Translations under genes and position numbers: made by a program
NCBI GenBank assembly: GCA_900469955.1
Contig: UBYX01000008.1
Coordinates: 1-64,000 of the forward strand
Direction of reading: 5' to 3'
From: Hyphomicrobiales bacterium
GTDB lineage: Bacteria > Pseudomonadota > Alphaproteobacteria > Rhizobiales > Rhizobiaceae
Length of the DNA: 64,000 bases
Part shown: one piece after another, positions 34,298-44,221 of the stretch
How the letters are laid out: every line of letters begins with the position of its first letter
Position numbering within the stretch: the stretch's first letter is position 1
Notes under the pieces: model-generated
The model's database searches: none
The model's input: only the letters and a program-made list of their open reading frames with translations
Told to the model about the DNA's origin: nothing

Positions 34298-35800
34298 TCA
34301 ACGCTTCTGGCCGACCGACCTGCCGACGCCCTCCGGCAGCGGTAGCTCGGCATGGGCTTCAGTGATCGCGGCGAGCCTCGCCAGAACCTCCGTCGGGGCG
34401 GGAATGGACTTGCCGGCCTTCGAGTCCACGTGCAGCATCAGCTGTTCGGCGGTCGCCAGTGCCTCATCGGTTTCGGCATTGAAGATGGTGGAGAAGAAGC
34501 GGATACGCTTTTCGTCCGATGCGAGTATCTGCAGCGTCGAGTAGAGCCTCTGCCCGAGCCTGGCTTCCCCCAGATGCCGGATATGCGTTTCCACCGTGTA
34601 GTAGCTTTGACCAGCTTCAACGTAGGCGAAATCGACTCCGATCAAACGCAGCAGCGCGTCCGACGTGTCGCCGAAAACCTGCAGGTAACGATGTTCGGTC
34701 ATGTGACCGTTGTAATCCACCCAGGCTGCGCTGACCTGTGTGTCTATGAGCCTGAGCGGGGCGGCGTGATCGGGCGTCGCCTGCTTAGCTCCGCTCCTGA
34801 CCCCTCCCTGAGCCCATAGATGCTTTTCGAACTCGGCCAGGATCTTGCCCGCGCCCCAGCCACGGCCGGCGTCGCCGCCCTTCAGCGCCTGCATGATGCC
34901 GACGAGGTTTTCGTCCCGGATGCGCTCGAGTTCGCGAATACCGCGGGCGCCCGATTGCGCGTCCGATTGGGCAGCTATCTTGTCGACAAGGGCATCATCA
35001 AGATCGACGACATCGGTAAGCTTCGTCCAGGGCCAGGAGAGGCAGGGGCCGAATTGCGCGAGGAAGTGGTGCATGCCTGCCTCTCCCCCGGCGATGCGAT
35101 AGGTCTCGAACATGCCCATCTGCGCCCAGCGCATGCCGAAGGAATAGCGGATCACATCATCCAGCGTCTCGGTGTCGCAAATGTCGTCATGAATCAACCA
35201 CAGGCCCTCGCGCCACACGGCCTCCAGCAGGCGGTCGCCGACAAAAGCCTCGATTTCCTTTTTGATGATGACGCCTTTCATGCCGATCGGCGCCAGCTTT
35301 TCCTGCGCTGCCTTCAGCGTTTCGGCAGAGGTTTTTTGACCGCCCACCAACTCGGCGAGCGGCAGGAGATAGACGGGATTATAGGGATGCGCCACGAACA
35401 TACGCTCGGGATGCTTCATGTCCCGCTGCAGATCGGTCGGCATCAACCCGGAGGTGGAAGAACCGATCAGCGCCTTCGGATGGGCGGCCGCGTCGATTTG
35501 AGTGATGACGTCAAGCTTCAGTTCCAGCCGCTCCGGCACGCTTTCCTGGATCCAGTCGGCGCCTTCCACGGCCTCTTCGACGCTCTTGCAGAATGTGATT
35601 TTACCCTTCGGCGGCAATGGCGCCATTGTGAGCATGGCGTAGGCGCGCTCGGCATTGGCCAACACCTCGCCGACGATGCGTTCGGCTTCCGGATGCGGGT
35701 CGAACATGTTGACGTCTATGCCGGCGAGAAGGAAGCGGGCCGCCCAGGCACCGCCGATGACACCGCCGCCAATGCAGGCTGCTTGACTGATACTGGTCAT
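34298..35800 (-). CDS. carnitine 3-dehydrogenase fused to betainyl-CoA thioesterase
   Basis: 500 residues in two parts. Residues 1-320 are a 3-hydroxyacyl-CoA dehydrogenase-type NAD enzyme (CIGGGVIGGAWAARFLLAG, ESVPERLELK, VAHPYNPVYLLPLAELVGG), closest to L-carnitine dehydrogenase. Residues about 345-490 are a hotdog thioesterase (AAWVDYNGHMTEHRYLQVFG). In Pseudomonas the two activities are separate (CdhA, CdhB); a fused form is known from some Rhizobiales. Together they oxidise carnitine to 3-dehydrocarnitine and later release glycine betaine from betainyl-CoA. The next gene upstream encodes the enzyme for the intermediate step. Confidence 0.9.
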   Translation of the reverse strand: MTSISQAACIGGGVIGGAWAARFLLAGIDVNMFDPHPEAERIVGEVLANAERAYAMLTMAPLPPKGKITFCKSVEEAVEGADWIQESVPERLELKLDVITQIDAAAHPKALIGSSTSGLMPTDLQRDMKHPERMFVAHPYNPVYLLPLAELVGGQKTSAETLKAAQEKLAPIGMKGVIIKKEIEAFVGDRLLEAVWREGLWLIHDDICDTETLDDVIRYSFGMRWAQMGMFETYRIAGGEAGMHHFLAQFGPCLSWPWTKLTDVVDLDDALVDKIAAQSDAQSGARGIRELERIRDENLVGIMQALKGGDAGRGWGAGKILAEFEKHLWAQGGVRSGAKQATPDHAAPLRLIDTQVSAAWVDYNGHMTEHRYLQVFGDTSDALLRLIGVDFAYVEAGQSYYTVETHIRHLGEARLGQRLYSTLQILASDEKRIRFFSTIFNAETDEALATAEQLMLHVDSKAGKSIPAPTEVLARLAAITEAHAELPLPEGVGRSVGQKR

Positions 35801-35804
35801 GGGT

Positions 35805-36707
35805 TCACCGCTTGGTCAGCTTGAGTTTTTCGCGCACCTGGGCAGGACCGATAATCCGAGCCCCCATGCCTTCGATCACGCCGGCCGCCTTTTCCACGAG
35901 TTGCGCATTGGTCGCGAGCTGGCCCTTGCCGATATAGAGATTGTCTTCCAGCCCGACGCGGACATTGCCGCCGGCGAGCACTGCCGCTGCCGGATAGGCA
36001 AGCGCATTACGGCCGATCGAAAAGGCGGAGAAGGTCCAATCCGTCGGGACGTTGTTGACCATCGCCATGAAGGTGTTGAGATCATCAGGCGCTCCCCAGG
36101 GAATGCCCATGCAGAGCTGGATCAGCACCGGATCCTCGATCAGCCCCTCCTCGACGAGTTGCTTGGCGAACCAGAGATGTCCGGTATCGAAGGCCTCGAT
36201 CTCCGGTCGAACGCCAAGCGCCGTCATCTGCCTGGCCATCTCGCGCAGCATCGAAGGCGTGTTGGTCATGACATAGTCACCGAGCGAAAAGTTCATCGTG
36301 CCGCAATCGAGCGTGCAGATTTCCGGCAGGCACTCGGCGACATGGGCGACACGCTCGGTGGCGCCTGCCATGTCGGTGCCGTCAGGGTTCACCGGAAACG
36401 GCGCCTCGACATTCCCGAACACGAGGTCACCGCCCATCCCGGCCGTCAGGTTCAGCACGACGTCCACATCCGCCGAGCGGATACGATCGGTCACTTCCCT
36501 GTAGAGTTCCCTGTTGCGCGCTGCGGCCCCGGTCTCCGGGTTTCGGACATGGCAATGGACAACCGCCGCTCCGGCTTTGGCGGCATCGATTGCAGATTCT
36601 GCGATCTGTTTCGGGGTAATTGGAACGTGGGCGGACTTGCTCACCGTATCGCCCGCGCCGGTAACGGCGCAGGTGATGAAAACTTCGCGGTTCATCTCGA
36701 GCGGCAT
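35805..36707 (-). CDS. BKACE family 3-dehydrocarnitine cleavage enzyme (CdhC-like)
   Basis: 300 residues of the beta-keto acid cleavage enzyme family (DUF849). The zinc ligands are visible in VVHCHVRNPETG (H-x-H) and further on near TMNFSLGDYVMTN. With acetyl-CoA such enzymes cut beta-keto acids; in carnitine breakdown the products are betainyl-CoA and acetoacetate. It is the first gene of the minus-strand carnitine operon, five bases before the fused dehydrogenase-thioesterase. The start MPLEMNREVFIT follows AAGGAGGGGAGC; earlier codons are unlikely. Confidence 0.9.
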   Translation of the reverse strand: MPLEMNREVFITCAVTGAGDTVSKSAHVPITPKQIAESAIDAAKAGAAVVHCHVRNPETGAAARNRELYREVTDRIRSADVDVVLNLTAGMGGDLVFGNVEAPFPVNPDGTDMAGATERVAHVAECLPEICTLDCGTMNFSLGDYVMTNTPSMLREMARQMTALGVRPEIEAFDTGHLWFAKQLVEEGLIEDPVLIQLCMGIPWGAPDDLNTFMAMVNNVPTDWTFSAFSIGRNALAYPAAAVLAGGNVRVGLEDNLYIGKGQLATNAQLVEKAAGVIEGMGARIIGPAQVREKLKLTKR

Positions 36708-36956
36708 GCTCCCCTCCTCCTTGTTCGTTTCGCCCATTAGGTAACGGAAAAAGGGAGAATGCTTTTCATGATCGGTGCCTTTTTATACATTCTCGGAGAT
36801 GAGGAATGGCCCCGAGGCTAGCCGATATCTCCAATCCTCTCCGCAGTTGATGCTTGTCAAAGAGTGCTGTGGCGGAAGAGCGCATAGACAAACATGACTG
36901 TTGCGTGCAACTAGGCAGCGGCAGATCGATGGCAACCCGCAAGCGATGAACCTACC

Positions 36957-37343
36957 GTGAGAACCCGCAGACCGCATAGATGGAGCATGGCAGCCGCGTT
37001 CATCGCAGCGCATGTGCTCGTTTTGCAGATGCTGCTCGCGTCTCTCGGCACGGGGACCGCGCTCGCGGCGCCCATGTACGATGAATTCGGCAATCCACTC
37101 TGCATCACGCATGTGGAGGCGCCGGCCGATACCGGGCACGAGGATCACTCTCAGGCCCTTCAATGCTGCACACAGGCGTGCAGCACCTTCGTCTTGCTTC
37201 TTTCTGCCCCGGCCCCAGGCAATTTCCTGGTCAACCGGCTGCCTGCGTTTACGACCAGGATACGCATCGAAGCTGATGCGGGTGCTCTGAAGCGGCCCGA
37301 AACGGAACCGGGAAGGCCACGAGGCCCGCCGCCGGCGGTCTAG
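36957..37343 (+). CDS. small secreted cysteine-rich protein, DUF2946-like
   Basis: 128 residues. An N-terminal hydrophobic segment (AAAFIAAHVLVLQMLLASLG) ends in ALAAPM, like a signal peptide. The mature part has one cysteine in FGNPLC, a HEDH histidine cluster and CCTQAC, features that could bind copper. DUF2946 proteins are of this type and occur next to copper genes, as here. The start could be GTG at the beginning of the frame or the internal ATG before AAAF. Identification is by resemblance only. Confidence 0.6.
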   Translation: MRTRRPHRWSMAAAFIAAHVLVLQMLLASLGTGTALAAPMYDEFGNPLCITHVEAPADTGHEDHSQALQCCTQACSTFVLLLSAPAPGNFLVNRLPAFTTRIRIEADAGALKRPETEPGRPRGPPPAV

Positions 37344-37512
37344 TCCTTCGGTCGACCAAGTTCGGCTTCAAGATGGCCTCGGCCTGGACGACAATCCTCC
37401 CGGATCAACCGCCGTCTACCTGCATTCATTCCTATCCAACGACAGCCGCCATGCGCCCTCAGGCCGCTGGCTCGTCATCGGCCGACGATTGTCGGCATCC
37501 ATGGAGAATCCT

Positions 37513-38040
37513 ATGTTGAAGAAGATCATCATTGCCGCTGCGGTTACCATGCTTACAAGCACGGCTGCGCTTTCGCACGTCACGCTTGAAGGAAAAGAGG
37601 CGCCTGCCGGTTCGACCTACAAGGCAGTGCTGCGGATACCCCACGGCTGCGAAGGCAAGCCCACAAATGTCGTGCGCGTTCAGGTTCCGGAAGGCTTCTA
37701 CGGCGTCAAGCCGCAGCCGAAAGCAGGCTGGAGGCTCGACAAGGTCAAGGGTGCATATGCGAAGGCTTACGACAATCACGGTACCCCGGTGACCGAGGGC
37801 GTGAAAGAGGTTGTCTGGAGCGGCGGCAATCTCGGTGACGACGAATACGACGAATTCGTCCTTCGGGGTACAATCGCCGCAGATCTCAACGCCGGCGCCA
37901 CCTTGTACTTCCCGGTCGTCCAGGAATGCCCGGAAGGCTTGAAGGAACGCTGGATCGAAATCCCGGCTGAGGGCCAGAAGGCATCCGATTTGGAACTGCC
38001 CGCACCGGGCGTCAAGCTGCTACCAAGGCTGGGCAACTAA
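37513..38040 (+). CDS. YcnI-like (DUF1775) copper-associated protein
   Basis: 175 residues. A signal peptide is cleaved so that the mature N-terminus begins SHVTLEGKEAPAG, placing the invariant histidine at the amino end as in YcnI copper-binding proteins. The domain continues with RIPHGCEGKPTNVVRVQVPE and a typical W in VWSGGNLGDDEYDEF. It probably binds copper in the periplasm and works with the CopCD fusion protein encoded ten bases downstream. A GGAG ribosome site precedes the ATG at MLKKIII. Confidence 0.88.
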   Translation: MLKKIIIAAAVTMLTSTAALSHVTLEGKEAPAGSTYKAVLRIPHGCEGKPTNVVRVQVPEGFYGVKPQPKAGWRLDKVKGAYAKAYDNHGTPVTEGVKEVVWSGGNLGDDEYDEFVLRGTIAADLNAGATLYFPVVQECPEGLKERWIEIPAEGQKASDLELPAPGVKLLPRLGN

Positions 38041-38049
38041 TATCCGGGC

Positions 38050-39678
38050 GTGACATTGATGATGACGTCGCTTCGAACGAAGCTATCGCCCTTGGTCGTT
38101 CTGCGGCAAGTCGCACTGGCGATCCTGCTGTGGCTGACTTTCGTGGCGACGGCATCCGCCCATTCCGCCTTGAATTCGACCGAGCCACGCGACGGCTCGG
38201 TCCTGTCCGCACCACCCGCCGTTATAAAACTGTCGTTCAGTGAACCGGTCTCGCCGACAAGCCTCAAGTTGACCCGGCCCGATGGCCGCCCGATCGTTCT
38301 TGATGCCTTCGTCGTCAAGGACAAACTGGTAGAGATCACTCCGCCAGCCGATCTTACGACCGGCACCCATGTGCTCTCCTGGCGGGTCGTCTCCCAGGAC
38401 GGTCACCCGATTGGAGGGTCGGTCATCTTTTCGATCGGGCATCCGGGCGGGGCGTCTCCTCGGATTGGAGACAGCGTGGATTGGTCCGTGCGGGCTGGTC
38501 TCTGGAGCGGAAAGATCGGACTCTATATCGGTCTCCTTCTCGGAATCGGGGGAAGCTTCGCCGCCTCCTGGTTTGTCCGCGGATCCAGGAGCGCATTGAA
38601 CTTTACGGTTGCCGCTCTCTGCATAGGCTTGGCCGGCACATTGCTCTCTGCCGGATTTCAGGGATTGGACACCGTCGGCGAACCGATCCGGCGGATCCTT
38701 GACACCGAAGTCTGGAAAGCGGGCTTTGCGACAAGCTTCGGACGGACCGTTGTCTTCATGTTTGCGGCGCTTGCGCTTGCTGCCCTGGCTCTTGCAAGCG
38801 GGCCAGGCCGGAGCGGGCGATGGATTTCGCTCTCGGCGCTGCTTACAGCCGCGTTCGCCCTTTGTCTTAGCGGACACGCCAGCGCCGCCGCCCCTCAATG
38901 GCTGATGCGGCCGGCGGTTTTCCTGCATGTAGCGGCGATATCCATCTGGGTCGGCGCTCTGCTTCCTCTGGCAGCGGAGTTCAGAAGAGGTGGCTCCGAA
39001 GCGGCAATGGCGCTCCACCGCTTCTCAAGCTTCATTCCGCTTGCGATCGCGGTGCTGATCGCCGCCGGCATGGTCTTGACCTACGTGCAGGTTCTGAGGA
39101 TCGAGGCACTGGTTACGACGAGCTATGGATGGGTTCTTCTCGCCAAGATGGGCCTTCTCGTCGTGCTCTTCGGGCTCGCCGCCATCAACAGATGGAGGTT
39201 GACGAACCGGTCGGAACGAGGCGAAACGGCCGCCATCAGTCTCCTCATCCGCTCGATCATGGCCGAAAGCCTCGTGGTGCTCCTCATACTTGGTGTTGCT
39301 GCAACGTGGCGCTTCACGCCGCCGCCGCGGTCGCTGATCGTGGAGGTCACCGAGCCCGCGGTTGCTCATATCCATTCCGCAAAGGGGATGGCGGAGCTGC
39401 GGGTCAGCCCCGGCAATGCCGGCCCCGTGACGGCAACCGCAATGATCATGAAGGAGGACTTCTCCCCGCTCGATCCTCAGGAGGTGTCCTTCGCATTTTC
39501 AAATCCGAGGGCCGGAATAGAGCCGATCAGGCGCAAAACTGAAAGGCGGGACGACGGCACCTGGGGTGTCGCAGGTCTGGTGTTGCCCGTCGCGGGTATC
39601 TGGACCGTCAGGATCGACGTCATCGTCAGCGATTTCGAAATCGTCAGGCTCGAAGGCGAAATCGAGATCAAGCCGTAG
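38050..39678 (+). CDS. CopC-CopD fusion copper transport protein
   Basis: 542 residues. After a signal sequence the CopC domain starts at AHSALNSTEPRDGS, again with an N-terminal histidine for copper, and reaches about residue 130 (SQDGHPIGGSVIFSIG). The CopD part has about eight membrane helices (for example GLYIGLLLGIGGSFAASWFV, FLHVAAISIWVGALLPLAAE). A C-terminal extracytoplasmic beta domain (about 430-542) completes it, as in Bacillus YcnJ. The role is copper import or handling at the inner membrane. The start may be GTG or the ATG three codons later. It ends almost on top of the convergent napC stop. Confidence 0.9.
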   Translation: MTLMMTSLRTKLSPLVVLRQVALAILLWLTFVATASAHSALNSTEPRDGSVLSAPPAVIKLSFSEPVSPTSLKLTRPDGRPIVLDAFVVKDKLVEITPPADLTTGTHVLSWRVVSQDGHPIGGSVIFSIGHPGGASPRIGDSVDWSVRAGLWSGKIGLYIGLLLGIGGSFAASWFVRGSRSALNFTVAALCIGLAGTLLSAGFQGLDTVGEPIRRILDTEVWKAGFATSFGRTVVFMFAALALAALALASGPGRSGRWISLSALLTAAFALCLSGHASAAAPQWLMRPAVFLHVAAISIWVGALLPLAAEFRRGGSEAAMALHRFSSFIPLAIAVLIAAGMVLTYVQVLRIEALVTTSYGWVLLAKMGLLVVLFGLAAINRWRLTNRSERGETAAISLLIRSIMAESLVVLLILGVAATWRFTPPPRSLIVEVTEPAVAHIHSAKGMAELRVSPGNAGPVTATAMIMKEDFSPLDPQEVSFAFSNPRAGIEPIRRKTERRDDGTWGVAGLVLPVAGIWTVRIDVIVSDFEIVRLEGEIEIKP

Positions 39679-39679
39679 A

Positions 39680-40390
39680 TCACGGCACGCTCTTTTCTCC
39701 GCTTGCATGCGCCTCTGCCATGACCTTTCTTAGTTCATCAACGGCATTGGCGCTTGGCAGGACATCGCCCTCCAGCTCGTCCGGCATGTGCCAGCCCGGA
39801 TTTACTCCCTGCATATTGGGTAATTCATGCGCGATCCCCTTGTGGCAGTCGATGCAGGTCGCCTTGCCGCTCAAGAGATAGCGCGTGTGGATGTCGGCGG
39901 CGCGCTGGGTCTGCTTTGAAAGATCCATCGCCACGGAAGAATGGCAATTGCGGCACTCGAGGCTGTCATTCGCCTTGAGCCGGTGCCATTCGTGCTGAGC
40001 CAGGCGAAGCCGTTCATCGAGAAATTTCTGGCGGGTGTTGATCGTACCGAAAATCTTGCCCCACACCTCCTTTGAGGCCTGCATCTTGCGGGCGATCTTA
40101 TCCGTCCATTCATGCGGCACATGGCAATCCGGACAGGAGGCCCGCACGCCGGATCGGTTTGAGAAATGCACCGTTCGGGTCATTTCCTCGTAGACGTTGG
40201 CGCGCATTTCATGGCAGCCGGTACAGAATGCTTCGGTATTGGTGAGTTCAAGCGCGGTATTGAACGCGCCCCAGAAGAGGACCCCTCCCACGAAACCGCC
40301 AAGGGTCAGAAACGCCAGGCTCAGCGTGGCGGCAGGCGTACTGAGGATCTTCCAGACCCAGGCGGCCAGGCTCTTGATACGTGCGATCAA
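39680..40390 (-). CDS. napC: tetraheme cytochrome c NapC
   Basis: 236 residues, membrane-anchored quinol dehydrogenase passing electrons to NapAB. One N-terminal membrane helix ([19 protein letters not shown]) is followed by four heme sites: CTGCH, CPDCH, CRNCH and CIDCH. The start is assigned to a TTG one base after the napB stop, with GGGAGGAAAG inside the end of napB as the ribosome site; an in-frame GTG further upstream would overlap napB by 35 bases. It is the last gene of the nap operon. Confidence 0.95.
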   Translation of the reverse strand: MIARIKSLAAWVWKILSTPAATLSLAFLTLGGFVGGVLFWGAFNTALELTNTEAFCTGCHEMRANVYEEMTRTVHFSNRSGVRASCPDCHVPHEWTDKIARKMQASKEVWGKIFGTINTRQKFLDERLRLAQHEWHRLKANDSLECRNCHSSVAMDLSKQTQRAADIHTRYLLSGKATCIDCHKGIAHELPNMQGVNPGWHMPDELEGDVLPSANAVDELRKVMAEAHASGEKSVP

Positions 40391-40391
40391 C

Positions 40392-40856
40392 CTACTTTCC
40401 TCCCAGATGCTCGACGCCCATTTCACTCATGTCGCGGAAGGTATTGCCGACAAGCGGCTGCACCTGCGCTTGAGGCACATGGCACGCGGTGCAGAAATAG
40501 CGCCGCGGGGAGACGTCCGCGAGCATCTGCCCCTCGCGTGTCATGTAATGGGTGACGCTGATCATCGGAGCACCGGCGCCTTGGGTGAATTCCCGCTTGT
40601 GGCAGGAAAGACAGCGATTGGTATTGACGGAAAGCTGATATCCCTCGATCGAGTGAGGAATGACCGGCGGCTGATCGGGATAGGCGCGCATTTTGCGGAC
40701 GTCATCCACATTCCATTTCGGCATCGGCTTCGCAGGGACCACGTTCATTCCGCCAGGTGGTCCCGACAGCTCCGGTACCATCTGTGCCACCGCAAGGGTC
40801 GTTGAGAACACTGCGGCAGCCACTGCAAGGACCGTCAAAAAGGGACGGAGGGTCAT
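40392..40856 (-). CDS. napB: diheme cytochrome c NapB
   Basis: 154 residues with a signal peptide ([18 protein letters not shown], cleavage near VAQM). Two heme c sites, CLSCH and CTACH, are visible with the family-specific surrounding [13 protein letters not shown]. It is the electron-transfer subunit of periplasmic nitrate reductase. The start ATG overlaps the napA stop (ATGA). Confidence 0.96.
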   Translation of the reverse strand: MTLRPFLTVLAVAAAVFSTTLAVAQMVPELSGPPGGMNVVPAKPMPKWNVDDVRKMRAYPDQPPVIPHSIEGYQLSVNTNRCLSCHKREFTQGAGAPMISVTHYMTREGQMLADVSPRRYFCTACHVPQAQVQPLVGNTFRDMSEMGVEHLGGK

Positions 40857-43357
40857 GCGACGGGGAGAATCTTCACAGCGCATTTCTTATAGTCCGTCTG
40901 TTTGGAGATGGGATCGGTGGCGTCGAGCGTGACCTTGTTGATCAACTGACTGGCGTCGAACCAAGGCACGAAGATCACGCCCGGCGGCATCCTGTTTCGC
41001 CCGCGGGTTTCGACGCGAGACCGGATCTCGCCGCGCCGGGAGACAATCCTGACCTCCATTCCCTGATTGAAGCCGCGTTTCCTGGCGTCATCGGCATTCA
41101 TGAAACATCGGGCACCGGGAAACGCCTTATAAAGTTCCGGCACCCGCATGGTCATTGAACCGGAGTGCCAATGCTCCAGCACGCGACCGGTCACAAGCCA
41201 GAAATCGTACTCGTCGTCGGGAGATTCGGCCGGAGGCTCGTAGGGGACAGCGAGAATGACGGCCCTGCCGTCCGGGCGGCCATAGAATTTCACGCCCTCG
41301 CCTGCCTTGACATAGGGATCGTAGCCCTCACGGTAGCGCCACTTGGTCTCCTGGCCGTTCACGACCGGCCAGCGCAGGCCGCGTTCCTGATGATATCGAT
41401 CATAGGGTGCCAGATCATGGCCATGGCCTCGCCCGAAGGAAGCGTATTCCTCGAACAGCCCCTTTTGGATATAGAACCCGAATGCATAGGCTTCGTTGTT
41501 GGGGTACGACTGATCGATCTCGCTCAGCGGGAACTGGTCTACCTGCCCGTTCTTGAACAATACCTCGAACAATGTCTTGCCGCGGTAATCCGGATGCTTG
41601 TCCAGTATTTCGGCCGGCCAGACCTCATCCGTCGTGAAGCGCTTTGAGAACTCCACCAATTGCCAGAGATCGGATCGCGCTTCGCCCGGCGCTTGTACAA
41701 GCTGATGCCAGACATGCGTACGGCGCTCGGCATTGCCATAGGCGCCTTCTTTCTCGACCCACATGGCTGCGGGCAGAATCAGATCCGCCGACATGGCAGT
41801 GATCGTGGGATATGCGTCCGACACCACGATGAAGTTGTCCGGGTTGCGGTAGCCTTGATAGGTCTCGTTCTTTGTGTTCGGAGCAGCTTGAACGTTGTTG
41901 TTGACCTGCACCCAGTAGAAGCTGAGCTTCCCGTCCTTGAGCATACGGTCCTGCTGTACGGCGTGGTAGCCGGGTTTTTCCGGAATGAGGCCCTCCGGCA
42001 GCTTCCAGATTTCTTCTGCATGGTGGCGGTGTTCGGGGTTGGTCACCGTCATGTCGGCCGGCAGCCGGTGCGCGAAGGTACCGACTTCGCGCGCCGTACC
42101 GCAGGCCGACGGCTGCCCGGTGAGCGAAAACGGGCTGTTCCCCGGCTCGGAAATCTTGCCCGTGAGAAGATGGAGATTATAAAGCATCTGGTTCGCCCAG
42201 ACGCCGCGGACGTGCTGGTTGAACCCCATTGTCCAAAGCGACATGACCTTCCGGTTCGGGTCGGCATAGAGGTCTGCAAGCTGCTGCAGGAAACCGGGAT
42301 CAGCGCCGGTCAGGTCCGCGACCTTTTCAAGCGTATAATCGGAAACGAATTTCTTGAAGGATTCGAAATCCGTCGGCTCCATGTTGGCCGGATTGGCTGC
42401 ATTGGCCGCCTTCAGTTCCAGCGGATCTTCCGGCCGCAGGCCGTAACCGATATTGGTCACGCCCTTCATGAAGGTCGTATGGTTCTTGACGAACTCCTCG
42501 TTGACCTTGCCGCTGGTGATGATGTGGTTGGCGATGTAGTTCAGGATCGCCAGATCGGTCCCCGGCGTGAAGATGACGGGGATGTCGGCGAGATCCATGC
42601 TGCGGTGGGTGAAGGTCGACAAGACGGCGACCTTGACGTGCTGATGACCAAGTCGCCGGTCGGCAAGGCGCGTCCAGAGGATCGGATGCATCTCCGCCAT
42701 ATTCGAGCCCCAGAGCACGAAGGCATCTGCATTCTCGAAATCGTCGTAGCAGCCCATCGGCTCGTCCATGCCGAAAGTGCGCATGAAGGCGTAGGCGGCT
42801 GACGCCATACAGTGTCTGGCATTCGGATCGAGGTTATTGGAGCGGAAGCCGGCGCGCATGAGCTTGGTCGCGGCATAGCCTTCAAAGATCGTCCATTGGC
42901 CGGAGCCGAACATCCCGACCGCCGTCGGCCCCTTCTCCTTGAGCACCTTTTTGCATTGCTCGGCCATGACGTCGAAGGCCTCGTCCCAGCTCACTGGCTC
43001 GAATTCGCCATCCTTGGCATATCTTCCATTGCGCTTTCTGAGCAGTGGCGTCTTGAGGCGGTCTTCGCCGTACATGATCTTCGAGAGGAAATAACCCTTG
43101 ATGCAATTCAAGCCGCGGTTGACCTCGGCCTGCATGTCGCCGTGGGTGGCCACCACTTGGCCCTCCTTGACGCCGACCATGACCCCACACCCCGTGCCGC
43201 AGAACCGACATGGAGCCTTCGACCATTTGATTTCCAGCGACTCTACCCCGCCTGGCACCGGCTGGGCCGCGACAGGAAGGGCGATCCCGGCAGTAGCGGC
43301 CGCTATTCCCGCCGCATGCGCCTTGATAAGGTCACGCCGCGTCAACTCTCCGATCAT
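40853..43357 (-). CDS. napA: periplasmic nitrate reductase catalytic subunit NapA
   Basis: 834 residues. A Tat signal ([19 protein letters not shown]) opens the protein. The [4Fe-4S] site is [13 protein letters not shown] followed by the cysteine in GLNCIKGYF. The molybdenum-ligand cysteine is in [11 protein letters not shown]. The length is that of a complete NapA carrying Mo-bis-MGD. It reduces nitrate to nitrite in the periplasm. A GAGGAGG ribosome site precedes the ATG at MIGELTRRD; codons further upstream in frame belong to napD. It overlaps napD by about 25 bases. Confidence 0.97.
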   Translation of the reverse strand: MIGELTRRDLIKAHAAGIAAATAGIALPVAAQPVPGGVESLEIKWSKAPCRFCGTGCGVMVGVKEGQVVATHGDMQAEVNRGLNCIKGYFLSKIMYGEDRLKTPLLRKRNGRYAKDGEFEPVSWDEAFDVMAEQCKKVLKEKGPTAVGMFGSGQWTIFEGYAATKLMRAGFRSNNLDPNARHCMASAAYAFMRTFGMDEPMGCYDDFENADAFVLWGSNMAEMHPILWTRLADRRLGHQHVKVAVLSTFTHRSMDLADIPVIFTPGTDLAILNYIANHIITSGKVNEEFVKNHTTFMKGVTNIGYGLRPEDPLELKAANAANPANMEPTDFESFKKFVSDYTLEKVADLTGADPGFLQQLADLYADPNRKVMSLWTMGFNQHVRGVWANQMLYNLHLLTGKISEPGNSPFSLTGQPSACGTAREVGTFAHRLPADMTVTNPEHRHHAEEIWKLPEGLIPEKPGYHAVQQDRMLKDGKLSFYWVQVNNNVQAAPNTKNETYQGYRNPDNFIVVSDAYPTITAMSADLILPAAMWVEKEGAYGNAERRTHVWHQLVQAPGEARSDLWQLVEFSKRFTTDEVWPAEILDKHPDYRGKTLFEVLFKNGQVDQFPLSEIDQSYPNNEAYAFGFYIQKGLFEEYASFGRGHGHDLAPYDRYHQERGLRWPVVNGQETKWRYREGYDPYVKAGEGVKFYGRPDGRAVILAVPYEPPAESPDDEYDFWLVTGRVLEHWHSGSMTMRVPELYKAFPGARCFMNADDARKRGFNQGMEVRIVSRRGEIRSRVETRGRNRMPPGVIFVPWFDASQLINKVTLDATDPISKQTDYKKCAVKILPVA

Positions 43358-43619
43358 CAGACATTGCCTCCTCTTTTTCGGAATGTTCGAACACCATGTT
43401 GGCGGCCACCACTCCTTCGATTGCAGAAATAGCCGATAAGGTCGCACCGAGCTGACCGCTGCTGGCGCCCTCGATGACGACGACGATCTTGCCATCCTGG
43501 ATAGCGTGAACTTCGACCCCCGCCATCGCCGCCATGTCTTGCCCGACGCGTTGTTCGGCTTGGGGTATTACGATGATGACGGCGCTGGAAATGTAGTGGC
43601 GGTTTGCATCTTCAGGCAT
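43332..43619 (-). CDS. napD: NapA maturation chaperone NapD
   Basis: 95 residues; the small ferredoxin-fold chaperone that binds the Tat signal of NapA before export. Typical are [16 protein letters not shown] at the start, [16 protein letters not shown] and [16 protein letters not shown]. It lies directly before napA with overlapping ends and GGAGGTGAG before its ATG. Confidence 0.93.
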   Translation of the reverse strand: MPEDANRHYISSAVIIVIPQAEQRVGQDMAAMAGVEVHAIQDGKIVVVIEGASSGQLGATLSAISAIEGVVAANMVFEHSEKEEAMSDDRRVDAA

Positions 43620-43879
43620 GTCTCACCTCCAGCGTTTGTGTCCAGATCGCAATGGGCCGGCGCCTGTGCGGATACCGGCGCGACGCCTCCGCATAATTCG
43701 CCACCGTCGTCAGGCAGGAAAATATCTCCGCTCATCGGCTGAAAGCCGATCGCAGGCACACCGTTCGGCATGACAAGGGTTAAGGTGGGACATCGGCCCG
43801 GGAGGCTGGGACCTGACGCAAAGCCCACAAGCCGCTTACGCAGAAAGCCCTGCCGCGGGGGAAGCGACGCCGCAAACAT
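43620..43879 (-). pseudogene. collapsed napF remnant
   Basis: Intact nap operons of this group have napF, an iron-sulfur protein of about 165 residues, between napE and napD. Here the interval is only about 270 bases. The frame begins like NapF (ASLPPRQGFLRKRLVG) and then jumps to a stretch like the NapF C-terminus (AIGFQPMSGDIFLPDDGGEL followed by CGGVAPVSA). The 4-cysteine clusters are gone: single cysteines remain and no C-x2-C-x2-C pattern survives. A large internal deletion plus substitutions explains this. The frame still overlaps into napD by about 50 bases, so it may survive only to keep napD translated. Confidence 0.5.
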
Positions 43880-43888
43880 CAGAGCGCC

Positions 43889-44077
43889 TCAATGACCTGG
43901 AGGTCCGGGCGGACCGGTGATGATCTGGTACATCCACACGAGAAAGCCGTAGCCGCCCACCACTCCTACAGCCACGATGGGCCAAATGCCGAATGCCAGC
44001 ACGAGGAAGGTGAGGAACTCCCTCAACCGGCTCCGTGGCAGCCCATCGTCGTGTTGCTGAAGGGGAAGATCAGACAC
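43889..44077 (-). CDS. napE: NapE membrane protein
   Basis: 62 residues; a small single-pass membrane protein of the nap operon, role unknown. The helix reads REFLTFLVLAFGIWPIVAVG and the terminal QIITGPPGPPG is a family hallmark. A GTG start (MSDLPLQQHDD) with AGGAGGTGAG upstream is preferred over the longer frame. It is the first gene of the operon. Confidence 0.9.
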   Translation of the reverse strand: MSDLPLQQHDDGLPRSRLREFLTFLVLAFGIWPIVAVGVVGGYGFLVWMYQIITGPPGPPGH

Positions 44078-44221
44078 GCTCACCTCCTGCTTTAGCCATT
44101 TCTGATAAGGTAACATGGATCATCGTTTGAACTCGTCAACCTGCGTCGGCAGTCTCTCCTCGCCACCACTAAAAGGCGGGGTGCGAGTTGACCGAGACTA
44201 GCACATCGACGGCTTGGTAAC

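Noticed and set aside
36783..37163. 126-codon minus-strand frame beside the DUF2946-like gene
   Set aside because: It overlaps a signal-peptide-bearing gene on the other strand and has no features of its own.
41660..42802. 380-codon open frame on the + strand
   Set aside because: Antisense to napA; composition typical of a shadow frame.
43620..43879. Intact napF ferredoxin
   Set aside because: The interval is too short and no four-cysteine cluster can be read in any frame.
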